Below are positions 60,920 through 64,000 of a DNA stretch of 64,000 nt, piece after piece. The translations under genes and the position numbers were made by a program. The first letter of the stretch is position 1. Every line of letters starts with the position of its first letter. Source of the DNA: an uncultured Bacteroides sp. (GTDB lineage: Bacteria > Bacteroidota > Bacteroidia > Bacteroidales > Bacteroidaceae); NCBI GenBank assembly GCA_900546645.1, contig URDR01000004.1:1-64000 (forward strand), in the 5' to 3' direction. A model generated the notes under the pieces. The model saw nothing but the letters and a program-made list of their open reading frames with translations, searched no databases and was not told where the DNA came from.

Positions 60920-61948
60920 ATGAGGCGGTGTATTCTTTGGATGATGGGTGTGGCAGGATTACTTCTGGCAAGTTGCCAAAAGCAAATGACGCAGGATGTA
61001 CTTGGGGAAAAGCAAGGACAAAGCATGCTTGAGGTGATTACGTCTGCTCTCGATTTATCTTTTCATAGAAAGGAACTGACATCTGAGGATATAATCGTTT
61101 CAAAGTCTTTATTATTCGACCGGTATACTTTAGATGACGTTTATCCGTATGGCGATACAGTGCGTTCATTTAAGTGGGATGCCATTCGCAAATGCCTGGC
61201 TTTTGTTGAGAACATACAGGCTGAGGAAAAAAACTGGGGTGTCTTTCAAAATTATCAGAACCGGAACAGAGAAGCTCCTTTGGTACGTAAGTATATACGT
61301 AATGCTTACCGTCGGGTGGCGGATACCTTGGGGGTAGAGCGCTATCAGTCGGTTCCTTTATATCTTCCTGAAGATACTGTGACCCCAGAACGCTATGGGA
61401 GGGATGGCTTCTTGGCACATATTATTGCAGCTGAGGGAAGTTTTTACCGTATTGCTCCGATTACAATGAAAGGAGAGTGGCTGATTCCACAGCGCTATTT
61501 AAAACTGTTACCTGATTCAACTCAATTTCATCACGTTATTTTTGTAGATCGGAAAGATCAGAATATTGCTGTTCTGGAGCGTGCGGAAGAGGGTAGATGG
61601 GAGGTGAGAAGCATGAACCCGGCAACTACCGGTCGGCATGCCCCTCCGTATGCACAGGAAACGCCGTTAGGTATGTTCTTGCTCCAGCAGAAAAAAGAAA
61701 AAATGCTGTTTTTGAAAGACGGATCATCGGCACTCGGAGGATATGCTCCCTATGCCAGCCGTTTCACAAATGGTGCCTATATACATGGAGTTCCGGTGAA
61801 TGTACCACGTACAGCTATGATTGAATACAGCTGGTCACTGGGTACAGTTCCCCGTTCGCATATGTGCGTGCGAAATGCCACTTCGCATGCAAAGTTTATT
61901 TTTGACAGAACTCCGGTGGAGAAAACGCTGGTTGTTGTCATTGAATAG
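60920..61948 (+). CDS. L,D-transpeptidase-like lipoprotein
   Basis: The product is 342 residues with a lipobox (GLLLASCQ). The YkuD-type catalytic region reads IHGVPVNVPRTA, then GTVPRSHMCVRNATSHAKF; SHMCVRN replaces the usual SHGCIRM, and the Cys and Arg are retained. It is expected to act on peptidoglycan or lipoprotein cross-links in the periplasm. Its own promoter lies 25 bases upstream. Confidence 0.8.
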   Translation: MRRCILWMMGVAGLLLASCQKQMTQDVLGEKQGQSMLEVITSALDLSFHRKELTSEDIIVSKSLLFDRYTLDDVYPYGDTVRSFKWDAIRKCLAFVENIQAEEKNWGVFQNYQNRNREAPLVRKYIRNAYRRVADTLGVERYQSVPLYLPEDTVTPERYGRDGFLAHIIAAEGSFYRIAPITMKGEWLIPQRYLKLLPDSTQFHHVIFVDRKDQNIAVLERAEEGRWEVRSMNPATTGRHAPPYAQETPLGMFLLQQKKEKMLFLKDGSSALGGYAPYASRFTNGAYIHGVPVNVPRTAMIEYSWSLGTVPRSHMCVRNATSHAKFIFDRTPVEKTLVVVIE

Positions 61949-62003
61949 ATTGAAACATCTTTAATATATCTTAATATGTTTCTGTTATTCTATTCAAAAT
62001 CAG

Positions 62004-62011
62004 TATCTTTG
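62004..62011 (+). promoter_or_regulatory. -7 box of the second L,D-transpeptidase gene
   Basis: TATCTTTG is 26 bases before the ATG, with TTTC 21 bases further up. Confidence 0.6.
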
Positions 62012-62037
62012 CCGCCATTATTTAATTAGGCTTTTTC

Positions 62038-62748
62038 ATGCGGCAATTTATATTCTCCATCTTTTTCCTCTTATTACCGGGCTCTGTATTTGTTACGGGT
62101 AAATCAGGGATGCCCGAAGTAAACCGCGCCATTAAGACGGATGTGGCGACAGAATTGTATGAGTCTATGGCTTTGGAAGGCGTTTTGAATAAAGAAGCTT
62201 TCTGTCAAGCAGTGACCGGGTATTGGAAGATTACAGACCGGAAGCGAGAGGTACTTACCGTGATTGACTTTTCAAAACCCTCTACAGAACAACGTCTTTA
62301 TGTTTTTGATATGAAGGAACATAAGATGCTCTTCTCTTCAGTGGTTGCTCATGGGCGGAACAGCGGAAATAATTATGCCACTTCTTTCTCTAATGAATAT
62401 GGTTCATATAAAAGTTCGTTAGGATTTTATCTTACCGAAACCACCTATCAGGGAAAAAATGGTTATTCGCTTATCTTAAATGGTTTGGAAAAGGGTATCA
62501 ATGATAAGGCCCGGATGCGTTCGATAGTAGTGCATGGAGCGGATTATGCTGATCCTTCGGTTGCAAGGTGCGGTGGTCGCTTAGGGCGAAGCTTGGGGTG
62601 TCCGGCTCTTCCTCCGGCTCTGTCCCGTCCTATTATTGATGCAATCAAGGGAGGAAGTGTGATGTATATTTACGCTGGAACAGCCGATTATCTGGCTCAC
62701 AGTTCAATCTTGCATTCAAGTGATTCTTTACAACTGAAGCGCTTATAA
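62038..62748 (+). CDS. YkuD_2-family murein L,D-transpeptidase-like protein
   Basis: The product is 236 residues with a signal peptide (to about VFVTG). DFSKPSTEQRLYVFDMKEHK opens the fold, and IVVHGADYADPSV and GRLGRSLGCPALP give the catalytic His and Cys of the YkuD_2 family. It is a periplasmic cell-wall enzyme. It lies next to another L,D-transpeptidase but has its own promoter and terminator. Confidence 0.9.
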   Translation: MRQFIFSIFFLLLPGSVFVTGKSGMPEVNRAIKTDVATELYESMALEGVLNKEAFCQAVTGYWKITDRKREVLTVIDFSKPSTEQRLYVFDMKEHKMLFSSVVAHGRNSGNNYATSFSNEYGSYKSSLGFYLTETTYQGKNGYSLILNGLEKGINDKARMRSIVVHGADYADPSVARCGGRLGRSLGCPALPPALSRPIIDAIKGGSVMYIYAGTADYLAHSSILHSSDSLQLKRL

Positions 62749-62767
62749 GGCTTAAATAAAATATAGA

Positions 62768-62813
62768 AGAGCCGTATCAAGCTTAGCTGTGTGAGGTGTT
62801 GATACGGCTCTTT
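62768..62813 (+). terminator. Terminator after the YkuD_2 gene
   Basis: A 13-bp stem, AGAGCCGTATCAA (62768-62780) with TTGATACGGCTCT (62799-62811), then TT. It lies between convergent genes. Confidence 0.8.
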
Positions 62814-62867
62814 ACTTATGGAACAGGCGTTCCTGTGAGCATCTTATCTGTTCTTTCCCGTAAATCT

Positions 62868-63344
62868 TTATACTAACTGATATTCATCTGTGTAATATAA
62901 GAATGGGAATGCATTTTGCTGGTATTCGAATAATTCTTCAGGCTGGAAGAAACGGGCTACTTCAGTAGCTGCAGTTTTGGGAGAATCGGAAGTATGAATA
63001 ATGTTCTCTTGTGAACTCATACTGAAATCACCTCGGATGGTACCCGGAATGGCTACTCGTCCGTTTGTGGCTCCCGTCATGGAGCGGACTACTTGAATGG
63101 CATCTACTCCTTCATAGCAACAGACAATGACAGGTGAAGCCATCATAGAAGCCTTTACACGTGCAAAAAATGGGCGTTCTGCTAAATGTGCATAATGTTC
63201 ATTTAATATTTCTTCAGTAAGCTGCATCATTTTCATGCCTGCGAGGCGCAGACCTTTGCGTTCGAAACGGCTGGTTATTTCTCCGATAAGCCCACGCTGT
63301 ACTGCACTGGGCTTTAAAATAACTAAAGTTTTTTCAAGGCTCAT
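62868..63344 (-). CDS. ndk: Nucleoside diphosphate kinase
   Basis: The product is 158 residues starting MSLEKTLVILKPSAVQRGLI. NIIHTSDSPKTA contains the phosphorylated His117. It equilibrates NTP pools and supplies GTP and CTP. The C-terminal tail (NAFPFLYYTDEYQLV) follows the core. The start at 63342-63344 is supported by the family; the longer frame runs across the duplicated promoter. Confidence 0.96.
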   Translation of the reverse strand: MSLEKTLVILKPSAVQRGLIGEITSRFERKGLRLAGMKMMQLTEEILNEHYAHLAERPFFARVKASMMASPVIVCCYEGVDAIQVVRSMTGATNGRVAIPGTIRGDFSMSSQENIIHTSDSPKTAATEVARFFQPEELFEYQQNAFPFLYYTDEYQLV

Positions 63345-63366
63345 AATAGTATTTTTGTTATAAGGT

Positions 63367-63402
63367 TTATACAAAAGTATCTTTTTATACAAAAGTATCT
63401 TT
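63367..63402 (-). promoter_or_regulatory. 18-bp tandem duplication carrying two -7 boxes before ndk
   Basis: TTATACAAAAGTATCTTT occurs twice with no gap (63367-63384 and 63385-63402). Each copy contains CAAAAGTA, which on the minus strand is the -7 box TACTTTTG. The nearer box is 28 bases before the ndk ATG. No TTTG at the standard spacing was found for either box. Confidence 0.7.
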
Positions 63403-63606
63403 AATTCGCGCCAAATATAGGTTTTATTTTTATATACAGCAAGTAAAGTTTCTGTTTTTCTGAAGTTGCTGCTCTTAAATGGTAACTTTTTGTTCATAAT
63501 CCCCTTTTAAGGCTTATGTTTCTACCTGATATCTTAATAAAGACAAAAAACGTTTTATTATTGTTTTTTATCTTTATTTTTACTTTCAAACTAAAAATAC
63601 AAACGC

Positions 63607-64000
63607 ATGTTACGTAAAATTCGATTAACACTTTCCATTCTGTTTTTTGTAATGGTAACTTTTTTATTCCTTGACTTTACCGGTTTGCTTCATGGATGGT
63701 TTGGCCGTGTTGGCATGGCGTAACGGGCGCACCTATTGCAATGCCATCTGTCCGGTGGGCACATTCCTTGGGTTTATTTCCTGTTTTTCTGTTTTTCGAC
63801 CCGTTATCGGTGCAGAGAAATGCCGTAACTGCCGTTTGTGTGAAAAGAGGTGCAAGTCAGCCTGTATCGATATAAAGAATCACCAGATAGATTACAGCCG
63901 GTGTGTGGCTTGTATGGATTGTCTGGATACGTGTAAGCATGATGCTTTGCATTATGTAAACCGTTTTTCAACAAAGCGGGAAATGAAATCCGTAAATGAG
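63607..64000 (+). pseudogene. 4Fe-4S membrane protein with internal deletion, runs off the window
   Basis: The N-terminus MLRKIRLTLSILFFVMVTFL and LDFTGLLHGW matches the start of Bacteroides 4Fe-4S membrane proteins (NapH/polyferredoxin-like). The first frame stops at 63721. From 63692 another frame, open to the window end, carries the C-terminal part: VLAWRNGRTYCNAICPVGTF, then CRNCRLCEKRCKSAC and CVACMDCLDTCKHDAL (two 4Fe-4S sites). Compared with the family plan about 180 middle codons, including most membrane helices, are missing and the join shifts the frame. The protein is probably not made. Confidence 0.8.

Overview
The window is chromosomal DNA of a gut Bacteroidales, most like Bacteroides/Phocaeicola. 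The evidence is the promoter style (TTTG, about 19-21 bases, then TAnnTTTG), which recurs before many genes, and family markers such as serine palmitoyltransferase, a LysM/PBP1 lipoprotein-type protein, PorT-like barrels, HU-HIG proteins and MARSTFKV-type integrases. Species was not determined.

Layout. 1-1.2 kb: the 3' part of a tRNA-Lys, a solitary XRE antitoxin-like gene behind a promoter-driven tRNA-like RNA, and the last 35 codons of a lost NtrC-type regulator. 1.3-9.6 kb: a kdp potassium-uptake operon with a sigma-54 promoter (small membrane ORF, kdpF, kdpA, kdpB, kdpC, outer-membrane porin, TrkH remnant, KdpD sensor domain, histidine kinase). 9.7-17.2 kb: a type I restriction-modification operon on the minus strand (hsdM, two unknown genes with their own promoter, hsdS, a Cys-rich DUF6078-like gene, hsdR). 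17.4-21.0 kb: thiol peroxidase, a repeat surface protein and an acyl-CoA ligase.

21.2-34.4 kb is a decayed accessory island. It starts with a broken tyrosine recombinase and an array of hairpins. It continues with a small minus-strand operon containing an FtsZ-C-terminal-like protein and a DIP1984 gene with a stop codon. Next come a DprA-like gene with a truncated P-loop partner, an HU-like protein, and a UDG-like/RtcB/W-repeat operon divergent from a WYL regulator and exonuclease. It ends in an AT-rich module of UDG-fold-like, unknown and deiminase genes. This is where unexplained biology is most likely.

34.5-63.5 kb is mostly conserved core: MaoC-like hydratase, TIGR02757, PAP2 and DgkA lipid enzymes, exonuclease III, PorT-like barrel, LysM/PBP1 protein, lptF-tgt-lon, trmN6, lipid kinase and spt (sphingolipids), Cof phosphatase, MgtC, metallophosphatase, pabB-pabC, pyridoxamine kinase, DbpA-like helicase, serC-serA, DUF1015, YigZ, two L,D-transpeptidases and ndk. 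The window ends in a 4Fe-4S membrane protein gene with an internal deletion. At least seven genes are visible only as remnants or broken copies, so gene decay is a theme of this window.
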